A DNA stretch of 64,000 nucleotides from contig JBDHXH010000001.1 in assembly GCA_039810605.1 (NCBI GenBank), positions 1-64,000 on the forward strand. The letters run 5' to 3'. The notes beneath the pieces are model-generated. The model saw only the letters and a list, made by a program, of their open reading frames with translations. It had not been told where the DNA came from and searched no databases. The first letter of the stretch is position 1, and every line of letters starts with the position of its first letter. This DNA comes from JAGPCH01 sp039810605 (GTDB lineage: Bacteria > Bacteroidota > Ignavibacteria > Tepidaquicellales > Tepidaquicellaceae). A program made the position numbers and the translations under genes. Shown in pieces: positions 27,850 through 37,152 of the stretch.

Positions 27850-29370
27850 TCAATTGTCAAATTCCTCTTTGCCCATTTCTTCGAGCCCCTTTATCGAAAT
27901 CGGATAGTCCTTTGTAAAGCATGCAGTGCAGTATCCTGTTTTTTCATTTGAATATGGGACTGACTCAAGCAGACTCTTGCAGCTCAAATAAGCAAGATCA
28001 GTAACTCCGAGCGCTTTCCGGATTCTGCTGATGTCGCGATCATACTGATTGGCAATTAACTCTTCTTCAGATGGAAAATCCATTCCATAATAACACGGAG
28101 AGATTATCGGAGGAGAAGTTACTTTCAGATGAACCTCTTTTGGTTTGGCTTTCTCAATTAATTCAACCAACAGTTTCGATGTTGTGCCGCGAACAATTGA
28201 ATCATCTACAATTACAACTTTCCTGTTTTCAATCACTCCCTTCACCGTATTGAACTTTGTTTTCACCTTCATCTTCCTTTTGTCCTGCCCGGGCTGAATG
28301 AATGTTCTGCCGACATAATGACTCCTTATAAGACCGATTTCATGTTTGACATCCGGATTTGTTTTGACAGCTTCATTAAAATATCCAAGAGTCGCGGTGT
28401 TGGATGAGTCAGGAACATTTATTACTACTACTTTTTTATCATCAGGATTATCTTTCGCCGGCGGCGGACTTTCCTGCGCAAGACTCTTGCCTATTTTCCT
28501 TCTGACTTTATCAACCTTTTCCCCGAACACTGTGCTGTCCGGTCTGGAGAAATATATGTATTCAAAAATACAGTGACTATATTTTGCACTCTGACCGAGA
28601 GAAAATGTTTTCAGATTATTAGTCTGCACCACTTCCCTGTCAATCATGATGATCTCTCCCGGCTCTACGTCTCTTATGTATTCGGCATTAATAATATCAA
28701 ACGCGCAAGTCTCTGAAGCAAATACAAAACTGTCGCCAAGTCTTCCGAATGAAAGCGGTCTCACTCCGTGAGGATCTCTGACTGCAAACAGCTTGTCATC
28801 GGTAAGAATACAAATTGAATAAGCTCCGACAATCTGTGAAAATGTATCATGCAACTTATTGACAATATCATTCTCCCTGCTTCTTGCAATCAGATGCAGC
28901 ACAAGTTCACTGTCTGTTGAAGTCTGAAAAATCGTTCCCTCGTCCTGAAGTTTCGTCCGGAGGTATTTGGTATTTGTAAGGTTTCCGTTATGAGAAAGCG
29001 CGAGATTGCCGTCTTTGAAATTCACTTTGAACGGTTGGATATTATTTCTCTTGTCACCTGAACCTGTAGTGGAATATCTGGTGTGTCCGATTGCAGCATT
29101 TCCTTTTAAAACATCCGTCAGGATTTTATCATCGGCAAAGACAGTAAGCACCAGTCCATGATCTTTATGCTCGTTGAATCTGAATCTTCTTGCAGCTTCA
29201 TCATATTGCGAAGTAACAATTCCCGCAGCTTCCTGACCGCGGTGTTGCAGAGCATGCAGTCCATAATACGTCAGTACCGCTGCATCGGGTGAATTGTATA
29301 TTCCAAATACGCCGCAATTGGAATGAATTGATTTGGAAGGCTTTCGATAACGTGGCAGTTTCTTTTTCAC
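27850..29370 (-). CDS. purF: Amidophosphoribosyltransferase
   Basis: PurF makes 5-phosphoribosylamine from PRPP and glutamine, the first step of purine synthesis. The N-terminal glutaminase nucleophile is the Cys of SNCGVFGIYN after a short propeptide. GRLGDSFVFASETCAFDII and the PRPP loop VVIVDDSIVRGTTSK follow. Cysteines in PPIISPCYYG, LAYLSCKSLL and GYCTACF match the iron-sulfur-cluster (Bacillus-type) class. I choose GTG at 29370 (VKKKLPRYR): the frame continues upstream to 29496, but the extra 42 residues are hydrophobic and unlike any PurF leader. The annotated start is uncertain; the rest is firm. Confidence 0.93.
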   Translation of the reverse strand: MKKKLPRYRKPSKSIHSNCGVFGIYNSPDAAVLTYYGLHALQHRGQEAAGIVTSQYDEAARRFRFNEHKDHGLVLTVFADDKILTDVLKGNAAIGHTRYSTTGSGDKRNNIQPFKVNFKDGNLALSHNGNLTNTKYLRTKLQDEGTIFQTSTDSELVLHLIARSRENDIVNKLHDTFSQIVGAYSICILTDDKLFAVRDPHGVRPLSFGRLGDSFVFASETCAFDIINAEYIRDVEPGEIIMIDREVVQTNNLKTFSLGQSAKYSHCIFEYIYFSRPDSTVFGEKVDKVRRKIGKSLAQESPPPAKDNPDDKKVVVINVPDSSNTATLGYFNEAVKTNPDVKHEIGLIRSHYVGRTFIQPGQDKRKMKVKTKFNTVKGVIENRKVVIVDDSIVRGTTSKLLVELIEKAKPKEVHLKVTSPPIISPCYYGMDFPSEEELIANQYDRDISRIRKALGVTDLAYLSCKSLLESVPYSNEKTGYCTACFTKDYPISIKGLEEMGKEEFDN

Positions 29371-29597
29371 TGTTGTAATGTAAATTACTCTATTGAGAAA
29401 AAAGAATAAAGGTAATGAAGTATGTAATTGCATAATATGGTGAAATGCTGCCCAAATTAATTTTGAAATCGAGTAATAACTTAGAAAGTAAATCAAAATC
29501 GGAAGCTAAAATATTTTTTTGAAAACAAACCCGCCTGTGAAAAATTGCCGATACAATGTGAGAATCCATAAGCGGAAAATACATTAAAGAACACTCT

Positions 29598-29715
29598 GGG
29601 GCTGTCCCAAAAGCAAGGATTTAATCGTAGCACAGGCTATTAGCCTGTAGAAATCCTCAAAAAACACAATGACAATTTTGAAAATCCGATTCGGCGAGAC
29701 TTTTTGGACAGCCCC
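29598..29715. mobile_element. MITE-like element with 17-bp terminal inverted repeats
   Basis: The 118-bp element begins GGGGCTGTCCCAAAAGC and ends with the inverse of GGGGCTGTCCAAAAAGT, an imperfect terminal repeat (2 of 17 differ). Inside lie nested inverted repeats: AGGATTT (29616-29622) with AAATCCT (29651-29657), and ACAGGCTA (29632-29639) with TAGCCTGT (29641-29648). It is too short for a transposase. Ends of this kind resemble those of IS5/IS1182-type elements, which is inference. No clear target duplication is visible. It occupies the gene-free stretch 29371-29824, which otherwise shows only the promoter area of the nuclease fusion. Confidence 0.7.
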
Positions 29716-29824
29716 GATGAAAAGTCATATCGCATAACATCAACGCAGTCCGGTTTCACATTCTCATTCAACACACTCAAAACGCTCTATACACTCTATT
29801 CAATATTTACTATATTTATTTTCC

Positions 29825-31576
29825 ATGAGTTGCTCCACACAGAATATATTTGATACGACGTTTGTCGTATGTGACATCGAGACTACGGGTCTTTCTCCCT
29901 CACTTAACCGAATTACGGAAGTCGCAATGATAAAAATCAAGGGCGGCGAGATAATTGACAGATTTGAAACCCTTATAAATCCGCAACAATACATCCCTCG
30001 CTCGATTACTGAACTTACGGGTATTTCAAATGAAGATGTGATGGACAAGCCGGTATTTCAGAATATTGCGCAGAGCATTGTTTCATTCATGAAGAATGAC
30101 GAAGATGAGACGTGCGTGTTTGTGGGACATAATGTAGGATTCGATTACAGGTTTCTTCAATATTCGTTTGAGAGAATGAATCAGGAGTTTTCTCACAGGA
30201 CTCTCTGCACCTGCAAGCTGGCAAGGCGGCTTCTGAAGCGCCTCCGCAGTAAGTCGCTCGTCAATGTTGCTTCATACTACGGCATTAATTTCCGAAGGTA
30301 TCACAGGGCTTATGATGATGCGCTTGCAACTGCAAAAATACTTTTGAATTTCCTTGCTAAGTTGAATGAAGAATATGAATTCGAAGATGCCGAAGAAATA
30401 TTAAGATTCCAGAACTGCAGGATTTACAGCAATGAAAATAAATCACCTGTGCTGAAGCGGCTGAAAATTACAACCAAAGATTTTCCGAAGCTTCCCGGAG
30501 TCTATTTCATGAAAAGCTCTGACGGTGAAATATTGTATATAGGCAAAGCAAAGAATCTGCGCGAGCGGCTTTCATCTTATTTCCGTTACAATTCGGAACT
30601 GCCGGTGAAACTTCGCAAGCTGATTTCAAATATTGCAGCAGTCGAATTTGAAATCTGCAATTCCGAATTGTCTGCATTGATACTTGAATCGAAACTAATC
30701 AAGCAGCATAAGCCAAGATTCAATTCCGCAATAAAAAGATTCCGCTTCCACCCGTTCCTGAAAATAGACGTTCAGAATGATTTCCCGAGAATTGAAAAAG
30801 TTTACGAGATTGAAAATGACGGTGCAAATTATTACGGACCATTTCGAAGCGGAGTTACCGTGAACAGACTCCTTAAAGAAATCAAAGATGAATTTAAACT
30901 TCGCAAATGTGATTACAAAAACCTTAAACCTTCGGAAAATCATTCAACATGCATGTATCATGAAATGGGAAAATGCAAAGCCCCCTGCAATTTTACACAA
31001 ACACAAGATGATTATCAGAAGGAAGTAGAAGATGTTCACAACTACATTACTGAAAGCGGAAAGCTGACCGCACAGAGCCTGTATGAGAACCTGATGAAAC
31101 AATTTTCAGATGAAATGGAATATGAACGCGCCGCTTTTGTCAGAGACAGACTCAATGACATAAGAAAGGTAATGAGCTTTCAGAAAGTAATCACATCCGC
31201 GATAAACGACAAGAAAATCATTATCAAATGCGAAAGCGAAAGAGGAAAAGAAATATTTTTCATTCAAAACGGAAAGCTTGTGAAAATTTATCTTGTGAAT
31301 AAGGATGACCAATATGATCAGAGAAATATTTATGAGGAACTTAGCGAGACGAGCGACTATCTGTTCTTTTCCTTGAGCAAGTATGTGAAACATAAATTCA
31401 ATCCGTATGAACTCGATGAGATTAAAGTCATATCAAACTGGCTTGCTCTCAACCGTGACCGTAACAGCGTATTCGAAATCAATGAAACTCATACGCGTGA
31501 AGATGTGATGCGCTTTCTGGGAACACAAACATTTTCCGCGCCTGAACCCGTCCTCGCGGAGAACGTTGAATCGTAA
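29825..31576 (+). CDS. DnaQ-like exonuclease fused to a UvrC-type GIY-YIG nuclease
   Basis: Residues 1-185 are a DEDDh 3'-5' exonuclease like the polymerase III epsilon subunit (VVCDIETTGLS, VGHNVGFDYRFL, YHRAYDDALATAKI). Residues about 222-300 are the GIY-YIG nuclease of UvrC/Cho (PGVYFMKSSDGE, ILYIGKAKNLRERLSSYF). Residues about 415-450 form a UVR motif (MKQFSDEMEYERAAFVRDRL) that in UvrC binds UvrB. A cysteine set (CMYHEMGKCKAPCN) is UvrC-like. The UvrC C-terminal RNase H nuclease and helix-hairpin-helix domains are missing. It may make one of the two excision cuts, like Cho. This architecture is known in other bacteria. Confidence 0.9.
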   Translation: MSCSTQNIFDTTFVVCDIETTGLSPSLNRITEVAMIKIKGGEIIDRFETLINPQQYIPRSITELTGISNEDVMDKPVFQNIAQSIVSFMKNDEDETCVFVGHNVGFDYRFLQYSFERMNQEFSHRTLCTCKLARRLLKRLRSKSLVNVASYYGINFRRYHRAYDDALATAKILLNFLAKLNEEYEFEDAEEILRFQNCRIYSNENKSPVLKRLKITTKDFPKLPGVYFMKSSDGEILYIGKAKNLRERLSSYFRYNSELPVKLRKLISNIAAVEFEICNSELSALILESKLIKQHKPRFNSAIKRFRFHPFLKIDVQNDFPRIEKVYEIENDGANYYGPFRSGVTVNRLLKEIKDEFKLRKCDYKNLKPSENHSTCMYHEMGKCKAPCNFTQTQDDYQKEVEDVHNYITESGKLTAQSLYENLMKQFSDEMEYERAAFVRDRLNDIRKVMSFQKVITSAINDKKIIIKCESERGKEIFFIQNGKLVKIYLVNKDDQYDQRNIYEELSETSDYLFFSLSKYVKHKFNPYELDEIKVISNWLALNRDRNSVFEINETHTREDVMRFLGTQTFSAPEPVLAENVES

Positions 31577-31585
31577 AGTACATCG

Positions 31586-32650
31586 CTATATCTCTGATTC
31601 AAAATTTGCATAAAGCATTGCTCCGAGAACAATCGAAACAAATGCCGACAACTTCTTCAAACCCTTGCCTTCTGAAGTTTTCCATGCGAAGGGAAATAAT
31701 TTTTTTAGAAAAGGAAGAATGTTAAGAATATGTTGAATGTCCTCCGAATATTTGTTTTTGCTTTTCAAAAGTTTCTTTCTAAGGAAGTACCGCAGAACAG
31801 GAGAAATTATTCTGAACCAGAGCAAGGTTATGATAACAGAACGAATTAACATAACCCAAACTGATTTGCTGTCAATGTAATCATCACCCGTCGTATATGA
31901 AAGAATCAGCGCTGCAAGCAGGAAGACATAAACTGCAGCTTTAGAAATCTTTACAATACGGCTTCTTCTCCCCGGAGCCCGATCTGTAATACCGGGTTCA
32001 TGACTAAATTTTAGTCCCTTAAGAAATTTTTCTTCCGCGTGTTTTTCGGAAATTACTTTTGCGGAAATTTTCACTGCGAACAAACCTATGAGAAATCCTG
32101 CAATACAATGAATGCTAACATAGATAATTATCAGCCATTGGCTGAACTTAAAGTTTGCCGGAATTTCTTTGCCTCCGAAAAACTCGTTGTATAAATAAAC
32201 GGTAAACTGGTCAATTGTTTCCCAAAGCATGGATCCGAAAATCAAAGTGGCAACAATCACACGCTGCAAAGAAGACAATGCCGATGTGATAATTCCAAGC
32301 GCAATTGCAGATGCGGTAATTGATTTTCTTTTCGTAAAAAATAATTCGCCGAGAATTGTCTGCATAAACACTGCAAAGTATGCCGCGACAGATGAATAGG
32401 GACTTAAGATTGCTTTGATGATGATCACAATCAATCCGGTTCGCAGGATAATTCCGCGTTGTCCGGAAACGGATGCAATCGTCGTAATGATAATTACAGC
32501 TATCCCTCCGAGTATCAGTCCTTTAAAAGGAATTTTAGCCGCATTGAGAATGCCGCCGATGAACCCTTCGGAGAAAGCCCATACAGCTGTAAGATTTATG
32601 ATTGCACTTCTTTCCGCAGTATCTGATTTATTCTGAATTATACTTTCCAC
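31586..32650 (-). CDS. Polytopic membrane protein, unknown function
   Basis: The N-terminal half is membrane-spanning (residues about 15-200), with glycine- and isoleucine-rich helices (LILGGIAVIIITTIASVSG, AIALGIITSALSSL). The pattern of about six helices is reminiscent of transporter S components, but I cannot name the family. Residues 200-240 are cytoplasmic and charged. Two more helices follow at 242-290, then a basic tail (RKKLLKSKNKYSED) and a final helix. It converges with the nuclease fusion, with stops 9 bp apart. The clean ATG frame and composition support a real gene. Confidence 0.75.
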   Translation of the reverse strand: MESIIQNKSDTAERSAIINLTAVWAFSEGFIGGILNAAKIPFKGLILGGIAVIIITTIASVSGQRGIILRTGLIVIIIKAILSPYSSVAAYFAVFMQTILGELFFTKRKSITASAIALGIITSALSSLQRVIVATLIFGSMLWETIDQFTVYLYNEFFGGKEIPANFKFSQWLIIIYVSIHCIAGFLIGLFAVKISAKVISEKHAEEKFLKGLKFSHEPGITDRAPGRRSRIVKISKAAVYVFLLAALILSYTTGDDYIDSKSVWVMLIRSVIITLLWFRIISPVLRYFLRKKLLKSKNKYSEDIQHILNILPFLKKLFPFAWKTSEGKGLKKLSAFVSIVLGAMLYANFESEI

Positions 32651-32712
32651 AATTCAAAATAAATTTTTGAGGGAAGGTTTTCAAAGCAATTAGATGAACT
32701 GAAAATCATCAG

Positions 32713-33444
32713 TCAAGGATTTCTGTCCACATTGAATAATAATTTTTGTCTAAAAGTTATCAATACAAGAGCCGCAACAGCACCAATCACAGCGCCAGCA
32801 AGTACATCCGCCGGAAAATGCATTCCAATTATGACACGCGACAGGCAAACCTGAATTGCCCATACAAAAGGAATCAACGACCAAATTCTGTTTTTAACTG
32901 TTCTGTAAATTATGAAAGACAAAATCACAGCAAGGTAAAACGAAGAAGATGCATGACCTGATGGGAAAGAATATGCCGATGCTGACTTCCACTCTTCCGC
33001 TATTGGAGGGTAAATATTTTTCATACTCATCTCCGCAGAGTCCTGCGCCATTTCAAAAATTTCATTTTCGCCCGATACAGTTTCATCGCTTGCAAAATAC
33101 TGTTGTGCAGGACGGGGTTCCTGAAAAACGTTTTTCAAAATGTATCTTGTAAATACGGCAATGGAAATTTGAAAGGCGACTATCAAACAAAAAAATATAT
33201 AAGCGCCTCTCTGATTCTTTGAAAATTTTCTGAAATGATAATTGAGAAAAATAAATATCAGCACCAGAATAATTGCAACGGAGGGAATACTTGCGGTGCT
33301 CGTTATGAAATACCAGTAAGGTGCAAATTTGTCGGACACCCTATAACTGCCGAACTCCGGGTTTGAAAACGTAAGAACAACTAACAGGATTACAAAAGCG
33401 GCTGCAGCCGAGACATAAATGAAAGAATTATTTTTTGATTCCAC
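32713..33444 (-). CDS. PAP2-family membrane phosphatase
   Basis: The three phosphatase motifs are in order: KNVFQEPRP, AYSFPSGHAS (PSGH) and SRVIIGMHFPADVLAG. They sit among five hydrophobic helices, so it hydrolyses a lipid phosphate or polyprenyl diphosphate at the membrane. I start at GTG 33444, which yields VESKNNSFIYVSAAAAF just before the first helix. The frame is open upstream to 33573, but that extension would overlap tag. An insertion between motifs 1 and 2 (about 40 residues, ASDETVSGENEIFEM) is longer than in many relatives. Confidence 0.85.
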   Translation of the reverse strand: MESKNNSFIYVSAAAAFVILLVVLTFSNPEFGSYRVSDKFAPYWYFITSTASIPSVAIILVLIFIFLNYHFRKFSKNQRGAYIFFCLIVAFQISIAVFTRYILKNVFQEPRPAQQYFASDETVSGENEIFEMAQDSAEMSMKNIYPPIAEEWKSASAYSFPSGHASSSFYLAVILSFIIYRTVKNRIWSLIPFVWAIQVCLSRVIIGMHFPADVLAGAVIGAVAALVLITFRQKLLFNVDRNP

Positions 33445-33529
33445 GTAAATACTCTTTGGACTCTGTAAATTGCAAGAAGCAAGCCTATCAGATTTCAGAA
33501 TGTCAAAACGCCTTACGCACTCACTACAC

Positions 33530-34102
33530 TCAACTAAGTTCTCTGTATCTGTGACAATCCACCAGATGGTCATTCACCATTCCTGCTGCCTGCATGAATG
33601 CATAGCAAATCGTCGAGCCAACAAACCTGAAGCCGCGACCTTTTAAATCCTTACTCATTAGATCCGACTCTTTGGATGTTGAAGGAACATGTTTTATTTC
33701 CTTTGGGTTGTTTTGCTTTGTCTTGCCGCCGGTGAACTGCCAGATATATTTGTCAAAACTTCCAAACTCTTTCTGAACCATCATAAAAGCCTTTGCATTT
33801 TCTATTGCAGAGTGAACCTTGAGTTTATTCCTGATAATGCCTTCGTCTTTCAGAAGACTTTCAATTTTCTTCCTATCATACTTTGCAATTGTTTTATAAT
33901 TAAAATTATCAAAAGCCTTCCTGAAATTCTTTCTCTTGTTGATTATCGTTGACCAGCTTAACCCTGCTTGAAATGCATCGAGTAAAAGGAACTCGAACAG
34001 CTTTCTGTCATTATGCACGGGTGTTCCCCATTCCTCGTCGTGATATCTTATCATCAGATCAGATGATAAGCACCATGGACATCTTTTTTTATTGTCTTTC
34101 AT
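33530..34102 (-). CDS. tag: DNA-3-methyladenine glycosylase I
   Basis: Tag excises 3-methyladenine from alkylated DNA. RCPWC and YHDEEWG at the N-terminus and DHLVDCHRY at the C-terminus supply the zinc ligands (Cys, His, His, Cys). FEFLLLDAFQAGLSWSTIIN is the substrate pocket, including the conserved Glu and Trp. GFRFVGSTICYAFMQAAGMV is the C-terminal core. I start at the ATG at 34102 (MKDNKKRC) since family members begin just before the first Cys; the frame opens at 34123. Length 190. Confidence 0.93.
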   Translation of the reverse strand: MKDNKKRCPWCLSSDLMIRYHDEEWGTPVHNDRKLFEFLLLDAFQAGLSWSTIINKRKNFRKAFDNFNYKTIAKYDRKKIESLLKDEGIIRNKLKVHSAIENAKAFMMVQKEFGSFDKYIWQFTGGKTKQNNPKEIKHVPSTSKESDLMSKDLKGRGFRFVGSTICYAFMQAAGMVNDHLVDCHRYRELS

Positions 34103-34144
34103 AATTTTATTTTCCGCAAACAACTTTCCTGAACTCCTCCAACT

Positions 34145-34666
34145 TTATGATTTCTTTTTCCAGCCTGCTTTACGGATGAGCATAAACATTTGACCGCGAT
34201 GATGAGCTTCATGCTCCAGTATGTGATAGATTATCCATTTCTTCGAAAATCTTCGTTCCTTATCGCCACCTTTCCATACCACTTCTTTTTCCAACTCATC
34301 ATCCGTCATGGATGAAACGTAGTCTAAAAAATTTTTAGTGGTATCTTTAAGTACATCAATATATTCATTTAATTCAGGAGGATTCTTCGGAGGGTCTGCA
34401 CCTTCAGAAGAATCAAACCATTTATCATAATAAGAGCGCTTCTTCAATTCATCAGGCTGTTCAATTCCTGAAAGGACTTCGAGCCAGAAGATTTCACATT
34501 CAGCCAGGTGCATCAGATAAGAACCAATACAACTTTCACCTGCGACCGGGATTTGAAAAAGCTGTTCCTTGCTAAGATGCTCAATGCCCTTCATGGTTTC
34601 TTTACGCACGTCCTCAAGCATCCATCGCAGAAGTTTAGTGCAATTATTCTTGCTTAGAGATTCCAT
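34145..34666 (-). CDS. DinB-family protein
   Basis: A four-helix-bundle DinB/YfiT-type protein, often a metal-dependent thiol transferase. The three metal histidines appear to be in LMHLAECEIFWLEV (His near residue 50), and HILEHEAHHRGQMFML (two His, residues about 147-155). Length (173) fits. It lies 42 bp upstream of tag on the same strand, which gives a plausible small DNA-damage or stress unit; co-expression is inference. Confidence 0.9.
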   Translation of the reverse strand: MESLSKNNCTKLLRWMLEDVRKETMKGIEHLSKEQLFQIPVAGESCIGSYLMHLAECEIFWLEVLSGIEQPDELKKRSYYDKWFDSSEGADPPKNPPELNEYIDVLKDTTKNFLDYVSSMTDDELEKEVVWKGGDKERRFSKKWIIYHILEHEAHHRGQMFMLIRKAGWKKKS

Positions 34667-34725
34667 ATTCCGAAGTTTTGAATTTTAATATTGCAAACAG
34701 CAATTCCGAAGAGGGTAAATAATCA

Positions 34726-34827
34726 GGACACAAAGTACAGTTTAGTAATAAATTTTAAATGAATATTAAAATTTATTGGGTACATATTGCTTGTTCTTCT
34801 TCCGTTTTTCTAACGACTTTGTGTCCT
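34726..34827. repeat. Nested inverted-repeat element
   Basis: AGGACACAAAGT (34726-34737) and its exact inverse ACTTTGTGTCCT (34816-34827) bound a 102-bp segment. Inside it a second perfect 12-bp pair, AATAAATTTTAA (34748-34759) and TTAAAATTTATT (34767-34778), forms a hairpin with a 7-nt loop. The element lies between dinB and the aminotransferase gene. It could be a MITE-like element or a folded RNA. Confidence 0.7.
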
Positions 34828-34892
34828 TAATAAAAATTAAATGATATTAAATGATGAGGATATAATTTCAGAATCAGAAATGCTCGTTTCGA

Positions 34893-36191
34893 TCAGTCTC
34901 TCTTAAGTTTTGACAATGCGAGTCTGAAGTTTTTCATAATCTCATCTATTTGGTTTATCGTGCAAGTGCCGACGGAAATTCTGAACCATCGCGATTCACG
35001 GGAAGCGCCAAACGACGAGAACGGGACCAGCGCAATCTGGGCATCTTCAATGAGAAAATCAGAAATATCTTTTGTGTTTTTTATTACGGTGCCGTCTTGT
35101 TTTTTCATCCCGGTCAAATCTATCCTGACTGTCAAAAAAATAGAAGCCTGCGGTTCAATGATATCAACGTTATAACCTTCGTTCTTGAGTTCCTTGAATC
35201 TTTCATAAAATCTATGGACTCTTTCACTTATCTCATTCTTAAAATCTTTTATAAATTTTTCAACTTCATCAAACTGCGCAAGATATCTCGAGACTGCAAC
35301 TTGTTCAGCTTTCGGAGCCCATGCGCCCATGTGTGAGGTAATGGATTTCATCTTGTCAATAACTCGCTTCGGACCATATCCCCATCCGACTCTCACACCG
35401 GTTGCGCAGAAGCATTTGCTGATTCCGTCAACAATAATGGTATAGTCTCTCATTGCAGGATTCAATACTACAGGATTATAATGTTTTGTATTTCCGAGAG
35501 TCAGTTGCCAGTAAATCTGATCGTAAAGGATATAAAGCGGTTTCTTACCTTCTCCGCGTCTGTAATTTTCCTCCAATACGAGTTCGCAGATATTTGCAAG
35601 TTCACTCTCACGGAAAGCAGTACCTGTCGGATTCAGCGGAGAGCACAATGCAAGCAATGATGCCTTCTTCACATGCGGTTCAAGTTGTTTGGCGGTCGGC
35701 ATGAAATCGTCTTCGGGACGGGTTTCAACGGTAATTGCTCTTGACCTTGTAAAATGCGTGTAATGGTTATTGTTCCAGGACGGAACAGGAAAGATAACTA
35801 CGTCATCAAGATCAACAATTGTATTAAAGGCAGCAAATATAACAGGTCTCGCTCCGCTTGTTACAAGTATTTCATCAATTGAGTAATTAAGATTTCCCTT
35901 TTTGCGAATAAAATCTGACACAACTTTTCTCAATTCATGAGTACCGTCGGCTGGAGGATAGTTGGTCTGATGTTCATCATAAGCTCGCTTAATTTCTTCA
36001 GTAAGTATCTGCGGTATGGGGAAAATCTTCGGATCAAAGTCTCCGATGGTCAGATTAGAAATTTTCTGACCCTTTGCAATCTTTTCATTAATCTGCCAGG
36101 CGAGAAAGATAATTTCAGATCCTATTAAACTTTCTGCCATTGAAGAAACAATGAGTGACTTTTCTTTCACATCCAATACTTCATTAGCCAT
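34893..36191 (-). CDS. Class I/II PLP-dependent aminotransferase
   Basis: The fold type I aminotransferase motifs are FPVPSWNNNHYTHF, SPLNPTGTAFRESELANI, LYDQIYWQL (the Asp binding the pyridine ring) and GISKCFCATGVRVGWGYGP, where the Lys of SKCF binds PLP. The final SRWFRISVGTCTINQID carries the substrate-carboxylate Arg. It looks like an aspartate-type aminotransferase of a divergent branch; the amino donor cannot be settled. The first 25 residues (VKEKSLIVSSMAESLIGSEI) replace the usual N-terminus. Stand-alone gene. Confidence 0.9.
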   Translation of the reverse strand: MANEVLDVKEKSLIVSSMAESLIGSEIIFLAWQINEKIAKGQKISNLTIGDFDPKIFPIPQILTEEIKRAYDEHQTNYPPADGTHELRKVVSDFIRKKGNLNYSIDEILVTSGARPVIFAAFNTIVDLDDVVIFPVPSWNNNHYTHFTRSRAITVETRPEDDFMPTAKQLEPHVKKASLLALCSPLNPTGTAFRESELANICELVLEENYRRGEGKKPLYILYDQIYWQLTLGNTKHYNPVVLNPAMRDYTIIVDGISKCFCATGVRVGWGYGPKRVIDKMKSITSHMGAWAPKAEQVAVSRYLAQFDEVEKFIKDFKNEISERVHRFYERFKELKNEGYNVDIIEPQASIFLTVRIDLTGMKKQDGTVIKNTKDISDFLIEDAQIALVPFSSFGASRESRWFRISVGTCTINQIDEIMKNFRLALSKLKRD

Positions 36192-36480
36192 AAGAAAATG
36201 ATTAAGGTTAGGAAATCTTGTATGTGATAATATAGTTAATTGCGCATAGATTTTTTACGAAATAATTCGTGCAGAGCAGACTTTTTTGAATTCAACTGAC
36301 ACAATAAAAAAATTGCCGCATCCGTCCAAAAATGGTTCAAGTCTTGAAACGCTTTGGCCAGAGTTGGCTATTTTGAATATTCTTGACTATTCTCACAGAT
36401 TCTCACAGAAGCGCGCAATAAATCAATTGATTAATTTTCACATAAAAGCTATTTTTACAGTTCACAATTAATTTTTTGAT
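36192..36480. other. Intergenic region between divergent genes
   Basis: This 289-bp stretch must contain promoters for the aminotransferase and for rplY. It holds a 13-bp match CATCCGTCCAAAA (36319-36331) to the start of repeat copy 1 (9285-9297) and a tandem 10-bp duplication ATTCTCACAG (36389-36408). The open frame across it (36286-36471) has no family features. The match is short and may be chance. Confidence 0.35.
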
Positions 36481-37125
36481 ATGCCAGAAATAACTTTAAA
36501 TGCCAAAAGGAGAGAGGAATATAAAGAATCTACTCTCAATCAGCTTAGAAGAAAGGGAATAGTTCCCGGAGTTTATTACGGTCACGGGGTTGACAATATT
36601 ACAATTGCAGCCACCGAGCTTGATCTTCGTCCGATAATTTACACTACCGAATCAAGAATTGTAAATTTGAAGATTAACGAAGATAAATCTTTAAGCTGTA
36701 TATTAAAAGATGTCCAGTTTCATCCGGTAACCGATAAGCCGGTTCATTTTGATCTTCTTGCGCTGAAAGAAGGAGAAAGTATAACGATCGAAGTTTCAGT
36801 TCATATTACTGGTAACGCACAGGGAATCAAAGACGGCGGCGTGCTTCAGCATGTGCTGCATAAACTTGAAATCAAATGTCTTCCTTCAGACATACCTTCG
36901 CACGTTGATATAGATGTTACAAATCTTGGTATCAATGATTCAATAAAGGTGAGCGACTTGAATCTGCCCAATGTCGAAATACTAAATGATCCTAACTCTT
37001 CCGTGGTTGCGGTAGTACCTCCGACGGTTGAGAAAGAACCGGTTGCAGAAACTTCAGAAGAACCTGCCGAACCGGAAGTCATTTCGAAGTCGAAGAAGGA
37101 TGAAGAACCGCAGGAAGAGAAATAA
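36481..37125 (+). CDS. rplY: 50S ribosomal protein L25 (Ctc/TL5 type)
   Basis: L25 binds 5S rRNA in the central protuberance. The N-terminal domain opens with AKRREEYKESTLNQLRRKGIVPGVYYG and contains CILKDVQFHPVTDKPVHFDL. The C-terminal TL5-type domain (HKLEIKCLPSDIPSHVDIDV) is present, followed by a Glu/Lys-rich tail. Length (214) is that of the long Ctc form. It is followed 27 bp later by pth, the conserved rplY-pth pairing of many bacteria, which supports both calls. Confidence 0.95.
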   Translation: MPEITLNAKRREEYKESTLNQLRRKGIVPGVYYGHGVDNITIAATELDLRPIIYTTESRIVNLKINEDKSLSCILKDVQFHPVTDKPVHFDLLALKEGESITIEVSVHITGNAQGIKDGGVLQHVLHKLEIKCLPSDIPSHVDIDVTNLGINDSIKVSDLNLPNVEILNDPNSSVVAVVPPTVEKEPVAETSEEPAEPEVISKSKKDEEPQEEK

Positions 37126-37152
37126 TCCAGCTCATTACTTTTCCAATATAGT

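Noticed and set aside
29371..29496. 42-residue N-terminal extension of PurF
   Set aside because: Hydrophobic and unlike known PurF leaders, which have a short propeptide before the catalytic Cys; GTG 29370 fits better.
36286..36471. 61-codon reading frame upstream of rplY
   Set aside because: Low-complexity, no family features, and it occupies a divergent promoter region; the 13-bp match to repeat copy 1 is too short to prove a third copy.
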